A stretch of 64,000 bases of DNA from Collimonas fungivorans (GTDB lineage: Bacteria > Pseudomonadota > Gammaproteobacteria > Burkholderiales > Burkholderiaceae_D): assembly GCF_001584145.1 (NCBI RefSeq), contig NZ_CP013232.1, positions 1,240,001 to 1,304,000 on the forward strand. The letters run 5' to 3'. The first letter of the stretch is position 1. Each line of letters begins with the position of its first letter. Shown here one piece after another: positions 1-8,458 of this stretch. A program made the translations under genes and the position numbers. Below the pieces are notes generated by a model. That model was not told the origin of the DNA. It did no database searches and worked only from the letters and a program-made list of their open reading frames with translations.

Positions 1-206
1 ATACGCCGGTCAGCGACGGTCCGATGCTGTTTCACAAGACCGATGTCGAGAAGGGCGGGGTAAGGGTCTGGGTCAACCGCAAGGACAAATACATGCAGCA
101 GCTGAACGGCATGCAGCAGCAGAATGCCGCGCGCCAGAAAGAGCTCGGTCTGCCGGTGACGGCTGACAAGAACTGGATCGTCGTCACCCCCGACGCCATT
201 CAATAA
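1..206 (+). CDS. C-terminal fragment of an unrecognised protein
   Basis: The open frame enters from the left edge, reading from base 3, and ends at a TAA 18 bases before the porin start. About 67 residues are visible. The fragment has no signal peptide, membrane segment or catalytic motif that I recognise. It has a basic, Gln-rich stretch (MQQLNGMQQQNAARQKE) and ends in TPDAIQ. The methionine at base 24 is unlikely to be the true start, because the frame is open upstream without interruption. The short gap to the porin, with GGAG just before the porin ATG, suggests that the two genes are co-transcribed. Function unknown. Confidence 0.55.
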   Translation, partial: TPVSDGPMLFHKTDVEKGGVRVWVNRKDKYMQQLNGMQQQNAARQKELGLPVTADKNWIVVTPDAIQ

Positions 207-224
207 GTCCATCCCGGAGACCAC

Positions 225-1271
225 ATGAAACTACGCTTCCTGTTAGGCGGCTGTGTTGCCGCCCTGGCCAGCCAGACAACCTGCGCCCAGTCGTCGGTCA
301 TCTTTTATGGCCGTATCGATACTGCCATCCGTTACAGCACCAACCAGAACATCGCCGGCGATAAATTGCTTGAACTGACTTCCGGCGGCGCCAGCGGCAG
401 CCGCTGGGGCGTGAAGGGCAGCGAGGACCTGGGTGGCGGAATGAAGGCGGTCTTTACGCTGGAGAACGGCTTCGAGCCGGATACCGGCAAAGCCGCGCAA
501 AGCGGTCGCCTGTTCGGCCGCCAGGCCTGGGTCGGCTTGTCGGGTAAGCTGGGAACGCTGACCGCCGGGCGCCATTACAGCCCGGTGTATAACGTCGAGT
601 TTGCCAATGAGCCTTTCGGCTGGGCCAATGTCTATGAATCAGGCTTCATCTACGACAATTACACCGGCGGCAACCGTTGGGACAATTCGCTGTTTTACCA
701 GTACAAGGTAGGGCCGGTGTCGGGTTCGCTGATGTACGGTTTCGGCGAACAGGCAGGCAGCAACCGCAACGGCAACAAGCTGGGCGGCAGCCTCGCTTAT
801 GAGTTCGGACAGGCCGCCGTCAGCGCCGCCTACCAGCAGACCCATGACGCCCAGGGCGTGGCCGATCACAAGGTATGGACCGCCGGCGGTTATTATCCGA
901 TCGGCGCGTTGAAACTGTTTCTCAGTTACCTGAACCACCGCAGCGACCTGACGCCGCAAAAGAACGATGTCTGGGCAACCGGCGCTTCCTATGCGGCGAC
1001 GCCGGCGGTAGAGCTGTACGGGGGCTTCTATTACGATCGCCAGCGTGAGCAGGACGGCAGCAAACGTACCGTGGTGGGCATGTTCAACTACAAATTGTCG
1101 AAACGTACCAATGTCTACCTGCAGGCTGATTACAGCAAGGTCGATGCGGGTTATGCCAGTAATGTGTTTGACGTTTATGCGTTTCCAACGACCAAGGATG
1201 CCAGCGGCGCCGTGACCGATTTCATCAAGTCGCGTACAAGCATCATGGTGGGCGTACGCCACCAATTTTGA
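225..1271 (+). CDS. Gram-negative general porin (OmpC/Omp32-like)
   Basis: This 348-residue protein is an outer-membrane trimeric porin of the type common in Burkholderiales, allowing diffusion of small hydrophilic solutes. Residues 1-21 form a signal peptide ending in TCA, and the mature chain begins with QSSVIFYGRIDTAIR, the usual first strand of this family. Further signs are the SRWGVKGSEDLGGG segment, repeated alternating aromatic/hydrophobic beta strands, and the terminal phenylalanine of GVRHQF, which is the outer-membrane assembly signal. A GGAG lies about 6 bases before the ATG. Length matches the 340-400 residues usual for the family. Solute preference cannot be told from sequence. 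Confidence 0.93.
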   Translation: MKLRFLLGGCVAALASQTTCAQSSVIFYGRIDTAIRYSTNQNIAGDKLLELTSGGASGSRWGVKGSEDLGGGMKAVFTLENGFEPDTGKAAQSGRLFGRQAWVGLSGKLGTLTAGRHYSPVYNVEFANEPFGWANVYESGFIYDNYTGGNRWDNSLFYQYKVGPVSGSLMYGFGEQAGSNRNGNKLGGSLAYEFGQAAVSAAYQQTHDAQGVADHKVWTAGGYYPIGALKLFLSYLNHRSDLTPQKNDVWATGASYAATPAVELYGGFYYDRQREQDGSKRTVVGMFNYKLSKRTNVYLQADYSKVDAGYASNVFDVYAFPTTKDASGAVTDFIKSRTSIMVGVRHQF

Positions 1272-1294
1272 CGATATTGTTGATGCAAAACAAA

Positions 1295-1318
1295 AAGGCC
1301 TCCATTTCTGGAAGCCTT
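1295..1318 (+). terminator. Hairpin after the porin gene (possible terminator)
   Basis: Nine-base arms AAGGCCTCC and GGAAGCCTT pair with one mismatch around a six-base loop, 23 bases after the porin stop. A clear T-run is missing downstream, so termination is only possible. The hairpin sits between the porin and the 3' end of the convergent tRNA gene. Confidence 0.4.
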
Positions 1319-1326
1319 ATGTCTGT

Positions 1327-1413
1327 TGGTGCCGAGAGCCGGAATCGAACCGGCACGCTGTCTCCAGCGCGGGATTTTGAGTCCCGTGCGTCTACCTATT
1401 CCGCCATCTCGGC
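1327..1413 (-). tRNA. tRNA-Leu (anticodon CAA)
   Basis: On the minus strand the sequence starts GCCGAGATGGCGG and ends CTCGGC plus A and an encoded CCA (bases 1327-1329). The acceptor stem GCCGAG/CTCGGC pairs fully. The anticodon arm is CGGGA-CTCAAAA-TCCCG, giving anticodon CAA, which reads UUG leucine. The long variable arm (GCTGGAGACAGC) identifies a class II tRNA, and the T arm has GGTTCGATTCC. The 87-base length including CCA is normal for tRNA-Leu. Confidence 0.97.
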
Positions 1414-1504
1414 AACGCGTCCGCTATTATGACTGGTTTCTGCGGTCCGATCAATAGTTGCATCAATCAATTTTCCCTGCGGATGACCTGCTGCCGGGCA
1501 GGAG

Positions 1505-3223
1505 CTAGTTGCTGACCCGCTGGTACAGGCGGAACCGCTCATCGCGGTCCGACGGCCGGCGGCCGGTCCATAGCAGTTTCCAGTTGCCCTTGAACTCACG
1601 CCAGATCGCATCGTCCGACTTGACCGAGATATTGTCCTGGTACAGCAGGAAATCGCAATGCGGCTGGCCGTATTCGCCGAACGGGATGTCGCCGAAATAG
1701 GCGAACGATGCGCGCTGCGCCGGGCCGACGTTGGTATCCACGCATTGCTTGACGGCCGGCAGGTGTTCGTCGATCTGGGCGGCCACGCCAGCGTAGCTCT
1801 TGCTGTAGTTGATCCATGGCAGCCACAAGGTGGTGAGCAGCAGCCAGCACAGGATCACGCCGCCTGAAGACAGCACCACCGCGCGCCACAGCACCGCCGG
1901 CCGGCGCGACAAGCGCCAGTTCACCAGCAGGATCCAGAACACCGAACCGAGCAGGGCGATCGCCAGCGCGATCAGGTTGAATTCCGGTTTAAAGCCGGGC
2001 GCCAGCTTGTAGACATTCTTGGCGATCTGCGCCGGCCAGCCGCTTTCCTTGGCGATCCAGGCCAGCCAGATAAATGCCGCGCAAGCGGTCAGGGTCATCA
2101 CCGAGAACCAGTCCACGGCATTGATGGCGCCGCGTTTCATGGTCGGCAAGCCGAACGCAGCCAGGATCACCAGCGGCGGCAGCAGCGGCAGCAGGATGCC
2201 TTCTTCCGGATGCGGATTGAGCAGCAGTATGATCGTCAGGCTGATAAAAAACGCCAGCGGCAAGGCGATATGCAAGGTCGAGCGCTGCTGGCGCCAGGCA
2301 TACACTGCCCAGCCGGCGAACGGCCATGCCGGCCAGGCGAACCAGATGCCGTATTTAAGGTAATACGATAGTGCGGTCCAGGTCGGCCAGCTTAGCTGCT
2401 GCAGGTTGTAATTTTCCCAGGCGACCAGGCGGTTCAGCGCGCCCGGCAACAGCGCCCAGCTGGTGATCAGCCAGGCGGCTGCGACCAACAGGGCGACCGG
2501 CAAGGTCACTGCCAGCAAATCGCGGACGATGGCTTTTTCCCGTATCAGGGCCAGGCTCAGCAAACCGCACAGCAAGGCTAGCGGCAGCAGCCAGCCGCGG
2601 CTCAGGATCAGCAGGCCGAAGCTGAGGCCGAGCAGGGCTGCGCTGCGCAGGCTGCGTGCTTCGAACAGGCGCACTGCAACGTAGATTGAAAAAGCGACCA
2701 ATGCGACCTGCAGGCTTTTGGCGGTAGGTTCGTGGCTCGGCAGCAGCAAGCCGAGGCAGCCGAGATAAATCAGGAAGGCGCCGTCGGCCAGGGTGCGGCC
2801 GAAATCCTGGGGTTCGGGCTGGCCGCCGAAAGCCAGGCGCAGCGGCTGTGCTTCGGTGCGGCGTCCCAGCAGGTAGGTGGCGTACCAGACCGACAGCGAG
2901 CCGACCAGGAAGAAGCCCACGGCCGGCAGGCGGCCTGCCAGCGGATCGCCCAGCAACCAGCCGAACAGCTTGATGAAAACGGCGCCGATCCAGTAAGTCA
3001 GAGGACTTTCGCCGGGCATCGGCAAGCCGACGATATTCGGCATCAGCCAGTCGGCGATGCTGCCGTGGGCCATGGTCCAGGCGATGCCGAAGCTGGAGGC
3101 GTCTTCATTTTTCCAGGGATCGCGACCGATCAGGCCGGGCAGTATGTATAGCAATCCCAGCGCCCACAGGCCCCAGCGTGGCAGTGCGCTGGTGGCGGAG
3201 GCGGGAAGGCGGACGGGCTTCAT
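1505..3223 (-). CDS. ArnT/GT39-like membrane glycosyltransferase
   Basis: This polytopic inner-membrane protein of about 572 residues resembles the ArnT/PMT clan (GT39/GT83), which transfers sugars from polyprenyl-phosphate donors to periplasmic acceptors such as lipid A. The first periplasmic loop carries the clan's acidic motif in GRDPWKNEDAS (about residues 35-42). Some ten hydrophobic helices follow, then a soluble C-terminal domain from about residue 460 (DEHLPAVKQCVDTN). A GTG immediately precedes the ATG chosen here. No arnA-F or similar neighbours are present, so substrate and donor are unknown. Confidence is high for the clan and low for any specific activity. Confidence 0.75.
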   Translation of the reverse strand: MKPVRLPASATSALPRWGLWALGLLYILPGLIGRDPWKNEDASSFGIAWTMAHGSIADWLMPNIVGLPMPGESPLTYWIGAVFIKLFGWLLGDPLAGRLPAVGFFLVGSLSVWYATYLLGRRTEAQPLRLAFGGQPEPQDFGRTLADGAFLIYLGCLGLLLPSHEPTAKSLQVALVAFSIYVAVRLFEARSLRSAALLGLSFGLLILSRGWLLPLALLCGLLSLALIREKAIVRDLLAVTLPVALLVAAAWLITSWALLPGALNRLVAWENYNLQQLSWPTWTALSYYLKYGIWFAWPAWPFAGWAVYAWRQQRSTLHIALPLAFFISLTIILLLNPHPEEGILLPLLPPLVILAAFGLPTMKRGAINAVDWFSVMTLTACAAFIWLAWIAKESGWPAQIAKNVYKLAPGFKPEFNLIALAIALLGSVFWILLVNWRLSRRPAVLWRAVVLSSGGVILCWLLLTTLWLPWINYSKSYAGVAAQIDEHLPAVKQCVDTNVGPAQRASFAYFGDIPFGEYGQPHCDFLLYQDNISVKSDDAIWREFKGNWKLLWTGRRPSDRDERFRLYQRVSN

Positions 3224-3413
3224 CACAATGGCGTCTGATCAATGTTGAATTGCTGGGTATTGTGCCGGATAGCGGGTTACTGCGCTATTACTGAGCGTAG
3301 TTTTTGTTCTTGATGATCTCAACAAGACATACACTTATTTACGATTTCTTGAAGAGTTAGCTGCAGCGCAGCAGACAGTGTCGATTTTTGCCTGGCTGCC
3401 TGTCTCGATAAAC

Positions 3414-3440
3414 AAAAAAAGGCAGCCGCAGCTGCCTTTT
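3414..3440 (-). terminator. Rho-independent terminator of rpmE2
   Basis: The stem GGCAGC/GCTGCC with loop CGCA is flanked by A7 upstream and T5 downstream on the plus strand. Read on the minus strand it is a hairpin followed by a seven-base T-run, placed 17 bases after the rpmE2 stop. Confidence 0.8.
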
Positions 3441-3456
3441 TGAACAAGCGATCGAA

Positions 3457-3726
3457 TTAAGTATTTGCGATCGAAGTCTTGGAACCGACAGCGCCGAATT
3501 TCTTGCGGAACTTGTCAACGCGGCCAGCGGTGTCGACGATTTTGTGTTGACCGGTGTAGAACGGATGCGATTCCGACGAAACTTCAATCTTCACCAAAGG
3601 ATATTCTTTACCTTCGTGAGTGATGTTTTCGCGAGTCTGGATAGTCGAACGGGTGACGAACTTGAAATCGTTCGAAACGTCGTGGAACAGGACTTCGCGG
3701 TAATTTGGGTGAATGCCGTCTTTCAT
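3457..3726 (-). CDS. rpmE2: 50S ribosomal protein L31 type B
   Basis: An 89-residue ribosomal protein of the large subunit. The sequence begins [18 protein letters not shown] and contains [11 protein letters not shown] and [14 protein letters not shown], as in L31. There is no cysteine at all, so this is the zinc-free type B form rather than the C-x2-C-containing type A. The frame is open ten codons further upstream, but the start is placed at the family methionine, with GAGG six bases before it. In many betaproteobacteria this gene directly follows rho; here rho ends 4.7 kb away on the same strand, with a transporter block between. Confidence 0.95.
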   Translation of the reverse strand: MKDGIHPNYREVLFHDVSNDFKFVTRSTIQTRENITHEGKEYPLVKIEVSSESHPFYTGQHKIVDTAGRVDKFRKKFGAVGSKTSIANT

Positions 3727-3957
3727 AATTGCCTCAATTGTGTGGTAGCCAATCAATCACTTCGTCGGTCGTCTTGCTTCTTGACCCGATTGTCGATCAC
3801 TTGCCGGGGGTGGAAAACCGCAGATTATACAATAAATCCAGCAGCAGACTGGAAAAAATGAATGAAATCAGTGCCTTGGGGACAATTGGCGGCTATTCTG
3901 AAGTATTGTCTCTTTGGTATTTATCCTGGGCGAACATGGCATCCGCCCAAGGCGGCC

Positions 3958-5249
3958 TTAATTTTTGACAGCGGCAGGGGTCTGGTTGCCGTTTTTGCGA
4001 TACAAATACAATGTTGCAAACAAGCCACATATCGCCGCGGCAGTCATCCACATGCCAGGCGCGCCCTTGTCACCGGTGTATTCGATCAGGCCGGTTGCAA
4101 CTGCCGGGGTAAAGCCGCCGAAAATCGCGGTCGCCAGGCTGTAGGCCAGGGAAAAGCCGGCGGTGCGCACTTCAACCGGCATGACTTCGGTTAGCGCCAC
4201 CACCATCGCGCCGTTGTAGCTGGCATACAGGAAAGACAGCCACAGCTCGACCATCAGCATCTTCTGGAAAGTCGGATCAGCCACCAGCCACGACAGGGCC
4301 GGGTAGGCGGTGAGGATGGTCAGGATGGTGAACACCAGCAGCAGCGGTTTGCGGCCGATGCGGTCGGACAGGGCGCCCATCACCGGCAGCCAGATGAAAT
4401 TCGAAATGCCGACGCAGAAGGTCACCACCAGTGCGTCGATGGTAGTCAGCTTGAGCACGCTTTTGCCGAAAGTCGGTGTGTAGACGGTGATCAGGTAAAA
4501 CGAAACAGTCGTCATCGACACCAGCATCATGCCGGCCACCACCAGGCCCAGTTGTCTACCATGGAGCGAAGGATCTCGCGTATGGCGGGTTTGTGCTTGC
4601 GCGCCATGAACTCTTCGGTTTCCTGCAGCGAGCGGCGGATCACGAACAGCACCGGCACGATCATGCAGCCGACAAAGAACGGGATGCGCCAGCCCCAGTC
4701 GGCGATTTGCGCCGGCTGCAGCCACACTTGCAGGCCGAAGCCGAGGGCCGCGGCGACGATGATCGCCACCTGCTGGCTGGCGGACTGCCAGCTGACGTAA
4801 AAGCCCTTGTTGCCCGGGGTTGCCATTTCAGACAGGTAAACCGAGACGCCGCCCAGTTCGACCCCAGCCGAGAATCCTTGCAGCAGGCGGCCGGTCAGCA
4901 CCAGCAGTGGCGCCGCATAACCGATGCTGGCGTAGCCAGGCACGAAGGCGATCAGCATGGTGCCGAGCGCCATCAGCGCCAGGGTGGTGATCAGGCCCTT
5001 GCGGCGGCCGACCCGGTCGACATAGGCGCCGAGGATGATGGCGCCCAGGGGACGCATCAGGAAGCCTGCGCCGAAAGTCATGAAGGTCAGCATCAGCGAC
5101 GCAAATTCGTCGCCGGCCGGGAAAAAGGTCTTGGAGATGTAGGTCGCGTAGAAGCCGAACAGGAAGAAATCGAACATCTCCATGAAGTTACCGCTGGTAA
5201 CCCGCAGGACTGTGCCGAATTTCGATTGGCTGGATTGAGTGGTCGCCAT
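3958..5249 (-). pseudogene. Frameshifted MHS-family (CitA/ShiA-like) proton symporter
   Basis: Two adjacent frames together encode one metabolite:H+ symporter of the major facilitator superfamily. The N-terminal part (5249 down to about 4547) starts [20 protein letters not shown] and carries [26 protein letters not shown] and the [11 protein letters not shown] motif. It runs into DNWAWWWPA and stops at 4527. The next frame picks up with [24 protein letters not shown], then [14 protein letters not shown], to the stop at 3958. Rejoining them needs one extra base near 4547/4548 and gives about 430 residues, the normal family length. The fold resembles citrate and tricarballylate carriers. This is either a real inactivating deletion or a sequencing error. 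Confidence 0.85.
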
Positions 5250-5360
5250 GATGTGCCGTTGCGAAAAAGGAGGTTCGCAAGCATAGCATTTAGCGTGTTG
5301 CGACGCTCTTCCTTGCAAGTAAATTATAGTTCTCTCTGTGCAACATTTTGCTGCCCCGGT

Positions 5361-6914
5361 TCACAGTTCAGCCGCTTCACATGGCAACGTAACCTTGTGG
5401 CTAGCCGTTCTGGGCCGCAGCATGGCAAACGATATGAGCGCCGCCAGCAGCGTCAGGCCGGCCAGGACAAACAGCGTGGCATGGAAAGCATCGGCATATA
5501 TCGTTGTCAGCAATGCATGGTCGGCATGCGCGGCCAGCGTTGCTGCATGGCTGAAATTGCCGGCTGCCATGTCGTTGGCGATGGCGGTAATGGCTGTATC
5601 GGCTATTGTGCCTTGCCGCTGCAGGCCCGATTGCATCAAGGCTATCAGCATGGCGCCGACCGCCGCCAGCGCAATCGCTTCGCCTGCCAGGCGCATGGTG
5701 GAGAAAATCCCGGTGGCCATGCCGGCGCGTTCTTTCGGCACCACGCTGATCGAAAGATCGTCCATCAAGCCCCAGGGCAGGCCGGTGCCGATGCCTATCA
5801 GCAGCATCGGCCAGATCACCGCTATCGACTGCTGCCCGACCGGCATCGTCGCCAGCCATGACAGGCCCAGTGCCGCGATCACCAGGCCCAGCGCCGACAG
5901 CAGCCCGGACGAAACATGGCGCGCCAGCATGCCGGCGACGAACGGCACGATGGCCATCGGCGCCGATAGCGGGATCATCATCAAGCCGGCCTGGATTTCG
6001 CTGTAACCCTCGACGCCGATGAAGCCGATCGGCAGCACGATCAGCAGCACCACGAAGCAGACCGCGGTCGCCAGCGGCAGCAGCTGCACGCCGACGAAGC
6101 GCGGATACAGGAACAGCGACAGATCCAGCATCGGCCGCTCCTGGCGCAATTCGATCCAGACGAACGCCATCAGCAAGGCTGCGGCGCTCAGCAGCAGCGC
6201 CAGCACCGGTGCGCTGGACCAGCCCGATTGCGGCGCCAGCGTGATGCCGAAGATCAGCAAGGATAACGCTGCGGTAAAACTCAAGGTACCCCACCAGTCG
6301 ATGCCGCGCGCATGCGGATCGCGCGTTTCATGCATGCGCGGCAAGCCGAACACCAGCACCAGCATGCCTATCAGCGTACCGGTAAAAAAGATGGCGCGCC
6401 AGCCCAGCGCTTCGATCAGGAAACCGGACCAGATCGGGCCGAACGCCAACCCGACGCCGAAGGTCGTGCCCAGCAGGCTGAACGCCCGGGTGCGTGCCGG
6501 TCCCTCGAACTCCTGCGCCAGCGAGGCAGCGCCGCCGGCCATGGCGAGCGCCGCGGCAACGCCTTGGGCGCCGCGCAGCAAGTCGAGCAGCAACAGGCTG
6601 GGAGCCAACGCCGTCACCAGCGACAGCAGCGTGAACCCGATCACGCCGGCGCGGAAAATCCGTTTGCGTCCCAGCTGGTCGGCCAGCGCGCCGGCCGCCA
6701 TCACGCAGCTGCCGAACGCCAGCACAAAGGCGTTCACCACCCAGGCCAGCGCCACCGGACTGCCGTGCAGGTCGCGCGCAATGGCCGGCATGGCGACGGC
6801 CGGTCCGGTAAAACTGAGCGGCATCATCAAGCCGGCCAGGCACACCGCAGCCAGGATGATTGTCTTGTTCCTGGCATCGCCGCCGCGCTGCGTTTCGCTG
6901 GTGATCGCTGACAT
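5361..6914 (-). CDS. DHA2-family MFS drug efflux transporter
   Basis: This 517-residue inner-membrane protein is a 14-helix major facilitator of the DHA2 (EmrB/QacA) drug:H+ antiporter family. It shows LADQLGRKRIFRAG (motif A, loop 2-3), LLRGAQGVAAALAMAGG (motif B region) and GTTFGVGLAFGPIWSGFLIE (motif C, the antiporter signature). The long chain with two extra central helices separates it from 12-helix DHA1 proteins. It begins 10 bases after the SDR gene on the same strand, so the two form an operon that faces a TetR regulator. Substrate unknown; toxic organic compounds are the likely guess. Confidence 0.88.
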   Translation of the reverse strand: MSAITSETQRGGDARNKTIILAAVCLAGLMMPLSFTGPAVAMPAIARDLHGSPVALAWVVNAFVLAFGSCVMAAGALADQLGRKRIFRAGVIGFTLLSLVTALAPSLLLLDLLRGAQGVAAALAMAGGAASLAQEFEGPARTRAFSLLGTTFGVGLAFGPIWSGFLIEALGWRAIFFTGTLIGMLVLVFGLPRMHETRDPHARGIDWWGTLSFTAALSLLIFGITLAPQSGWSSAPVLALLLSAAALLMAFVWIELRQERPMLDLSLFLYPRFVGVQLLPLATAVCFVVLLIVLPIGFIGVEGYSEIQAGLMMIPLSAPMAIVPFVAGMLARHVSSGLLSALGLVIAALGLSWLATMPVGQQSIAVIWPMLLIGIGTGLPWGLMDDLSISVVPKERAGMATGIFSTMRLAGEAIALAAVGAMLIALMQSGLQRQGTIADTAITAIANDMAAGNFSHAATLAAHADHALLTTIYADAFHATLFVLAGLTLLAALISFAMLRPRTASHKVTLPCEAAEL

Positions 6915-6924
6915 GGCGCGCTCC

Positions 6925-7665
6925 TTAGATGTTGTAGCCGCCGTCTATGGTGAGCGCGGCGCCGGTGATGAAGCGGCTTTCCGCGCTGGCCAGGTAAGCA
7001 ACCAGGCCGCCTATGTCCTCACCGCTGCCGTAGTGGCCAAGCGCCATCAGCGCGCGCAAGGAGTCGGCGCGTTCGCTGTCGGCCGGATTCATGTCGGTGT
7101 CTATCGGCCCGGGCTGGACCAGGTTGGCGGTGATGCCGCGCGGGCCGAGATCGCGGGCGATGCCTTTGGTCAGGCCGATCAGTGCCGACTTGCTCATTGC
7201 GTACAGGGTGCTGCCGGCGGCCGGCACGCGATCCGCATTGCAGCTGCCGATGGTGATGATGCGGCCGCCGCTTTCCATGTGCGGCGCGGCGGCCTGGGCG
7301 CCGGCGAACACTGCGCGCACATTGACTGCGATGATGCGGTCGAATTCTTCCAGGGTGAACTGGTCCAGCGGCTTCCAGTAGCCGATGCCGGCATTGCTCA
7401 CCAGGATGTCGATGCGGCCCAGTTCCTGCACCGTGCGCTGCACCGCTGCCACGGTGGCATGCGGATCGGCGCTGTCGGCGGCCAGCGCCAGGCTGCGCCT
7501 GCCGCCGGCGCGGATATCGTTCGCCACGGTATTCGCCTTGTCGGCCGAATTGACATAGGTGATTGCAACATCCGCCCCTTCTTGCGCCAGCCGTTTCGCT
7601 ATCGCCGCGCCGATTCCACGGCTTGCGCCGGTGACCAAGGCCACTTTTCCAGTCAGTTTTGACAT
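6925..7665 (-). CDS. SDR-family NAD(P)-dependent oxidoreductase
   Basis: A 246-residue classical short-chain dehydrogenase/reductase. The Rossmann cofactor loop TGASRGIG lies at residues 12-19 and NAG at 91-93. The catalytic residues are Ser141, Tyr155 and Lys159 (YAMSK). The C-terminal TGAALTIDGGYNI is typical of FabG-like members. It is the first gene of a two-gene operon with the DHA2 transporter and is divergent from tetR. This arrangement (SDR plus efflux plus TetR) is common where a reactive compound is both reduced and exported. The substrate cannot be inferred. Confidence 0.9.
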   Translation of the reverse strand: MSKLTGKVALVTGASRGIGAAIAKRLAQEGADVAITYVNSADKANTVANDIRAGGRRSLALAADSADPHATVAAVQRTVQELGRIDILVSNAGIGYWKPLDQFTLEEFDRIIAVNVRAVFAGAQAAAPHMESGGRIITIGSCNADRVPAAGSTLYAMSKSALIGLTKGIARDLGPRGITANLVQPGPIDTDMNPADSERADSLRALMALGHYGSGEDIGGLVAYLASAESRFITGAALTIDGGYNI

Positions 7666-7682
7666 CGTGTTTCCTATTTAAG

Positions 7683-7749
7683 TAATGATCGTTATATAAT
7701 CGTGACTGACGGCGCTTGCTGCTGTCAAGTTATTTTTTAACGATTATTA
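7683..7749. promoter_or_regulatory. Candidate TetR operators in the divergent SDR/tetR intergenic region
   Basis: Two 12-base sites occur as an inverted pair: TAATGATCGTTA at 7683-7694, and TAACGATTATTA at 7738-7749, whose complement is TAATAATCGTTA (11 of 12 identical to the first). The first overlaps a near-palindrome around TTATATAA. The pair flanks the space where both divergent promoters must lie. This suits autoregulation by the adjacent TetR protein, but the link is inferred. Confidence 0.55.
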
Positions 7750-7765
7750 CAAAATTGGATGGCAT

Positions 7766-8383
7766 ATGGCTGAACGAGGACGCCCGCGCAGCTTTGACCG
7801 CGAAACGGCGCTGCGGCAGGCGATGGAAATATTCTGGGAGCGCGGCTATGAGGGCGCATCGCTGGCCGACCTGATGGCGGCCATGAAGATCAACGCCCCC
7901 AGCTTGTATGCGGCGTTCGGCGGCAAGGAAGCGCTGTTTCGTGAAGCGGTGGACTACTACCGCAACACCGAGGGCAGCGCCACCGGCAAAGCCTTGCGCG
8001 CGGGCCTGACTGCGCGTGCAGCGATAGAGGGCATGCTGATGGCGGCGGCTATCGTGCTGGCCCTGCCGGGCAAACCGACAGGCTGCCTGGTAGTGCTGGG
8101 CGCCACCAACTGCACGCCGTCGAATCGTCCGGTGGATATGTTCCTGCACAATTTGAGAGTGGACTCGGCGCAGGATATCCGCAAGCGCCTGCTGCAGGGC
8201 GTGGCCGATGGCGAATTGCCAATCGAAACCGAGGTCGAGCAGATGGCGGCTTATTTCACTACCGTGCTGCATGGCATGTCGCTGCAAGCGCGCGACGGCG
8301 CCACACAAGAAGCGTTGCAGGGCGTGGTGCGCACGGCGATGCTGATCTGGCCGGCATCGGCCAGGCGGCAGGCCGCGGCATGA
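7766..8383 (+). CDS. TetR/AcrR-family transcriptional repressor
   Basis: A 205-residue regulator. The N-terminal helix-turn-helix spans about residues 10-55 (RETALRQAMEIFWERGYEGAS, then LYAAFGGKEALFREAV). The C-terminal ligand domain resembles TetR proteins of the TetR_C_16/YxaF-like group and contains GCLVVLGATNC. It is divergent from the SDR-DHA2 operon and most likely represses that operon and itself until an inducer binds. A strong bidirectional hairpin terminates it 28 bases after the stop. Confidence 0.9.
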   Translation: MAERGRPRSFDRETALRQAMEIFWERGYEGASLADLMAAMKINAPSLYAAFGGKEALFREAVDYYRNTEGSATGKALRAGLTARAAIEGMLMAAAIVLALPGKPTGCLVVLGATNCTPSNRPVDMFLHNLRVDSAQDIRKRLLQGVADGELPIETEVEQMAAYFTTVLHGMSLQARDGATQEALQGVVRTAMLIWPASARRQAAA

Positions 8384-8404
8384 CGGCGCTGCCTGCCAGT
8401 AAAT

Positions 8405-8442
8405 GAAAAAAGCCTGGTCCATTTGCATGGACCAGGCTTTTA
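8405..8442. terminator. Bidirectional terminator between tetR and rho
   Basis: A perfect 12-base stem (AGCCTGGTCCAT/ATGGACCAGGCT, 8411-8422 and 8427-8438) with loop TTGC is flanked by A6 on the left and T4 on the right. It lies between the convergent ends of tetR (8383) and rho (8459) and can serve both. Confidence 0.85.
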
Positions 8443-8458
8443 CGATTGCCGGTTTTGA

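Noticed and set aside
1..206. A complete small gene starting at base 24
   Set aside because: The frame is open from the window edge, so this is the tail of a longer gene.
4527..4600. Programmed ribosomal frameshift in the MHS transporter
   Set aside because: No slippery heptamer or downstream structure is visible at the junction; a simple one-base deletion explains it.
6019..7662. A 547-codon plus-strand frame across the MFS and SDR genes
   Set aside because: It is antisense to clear transporter and SDR coding sequence and its product is a shadow (Ser/Ala/Arg-rich, no motif).
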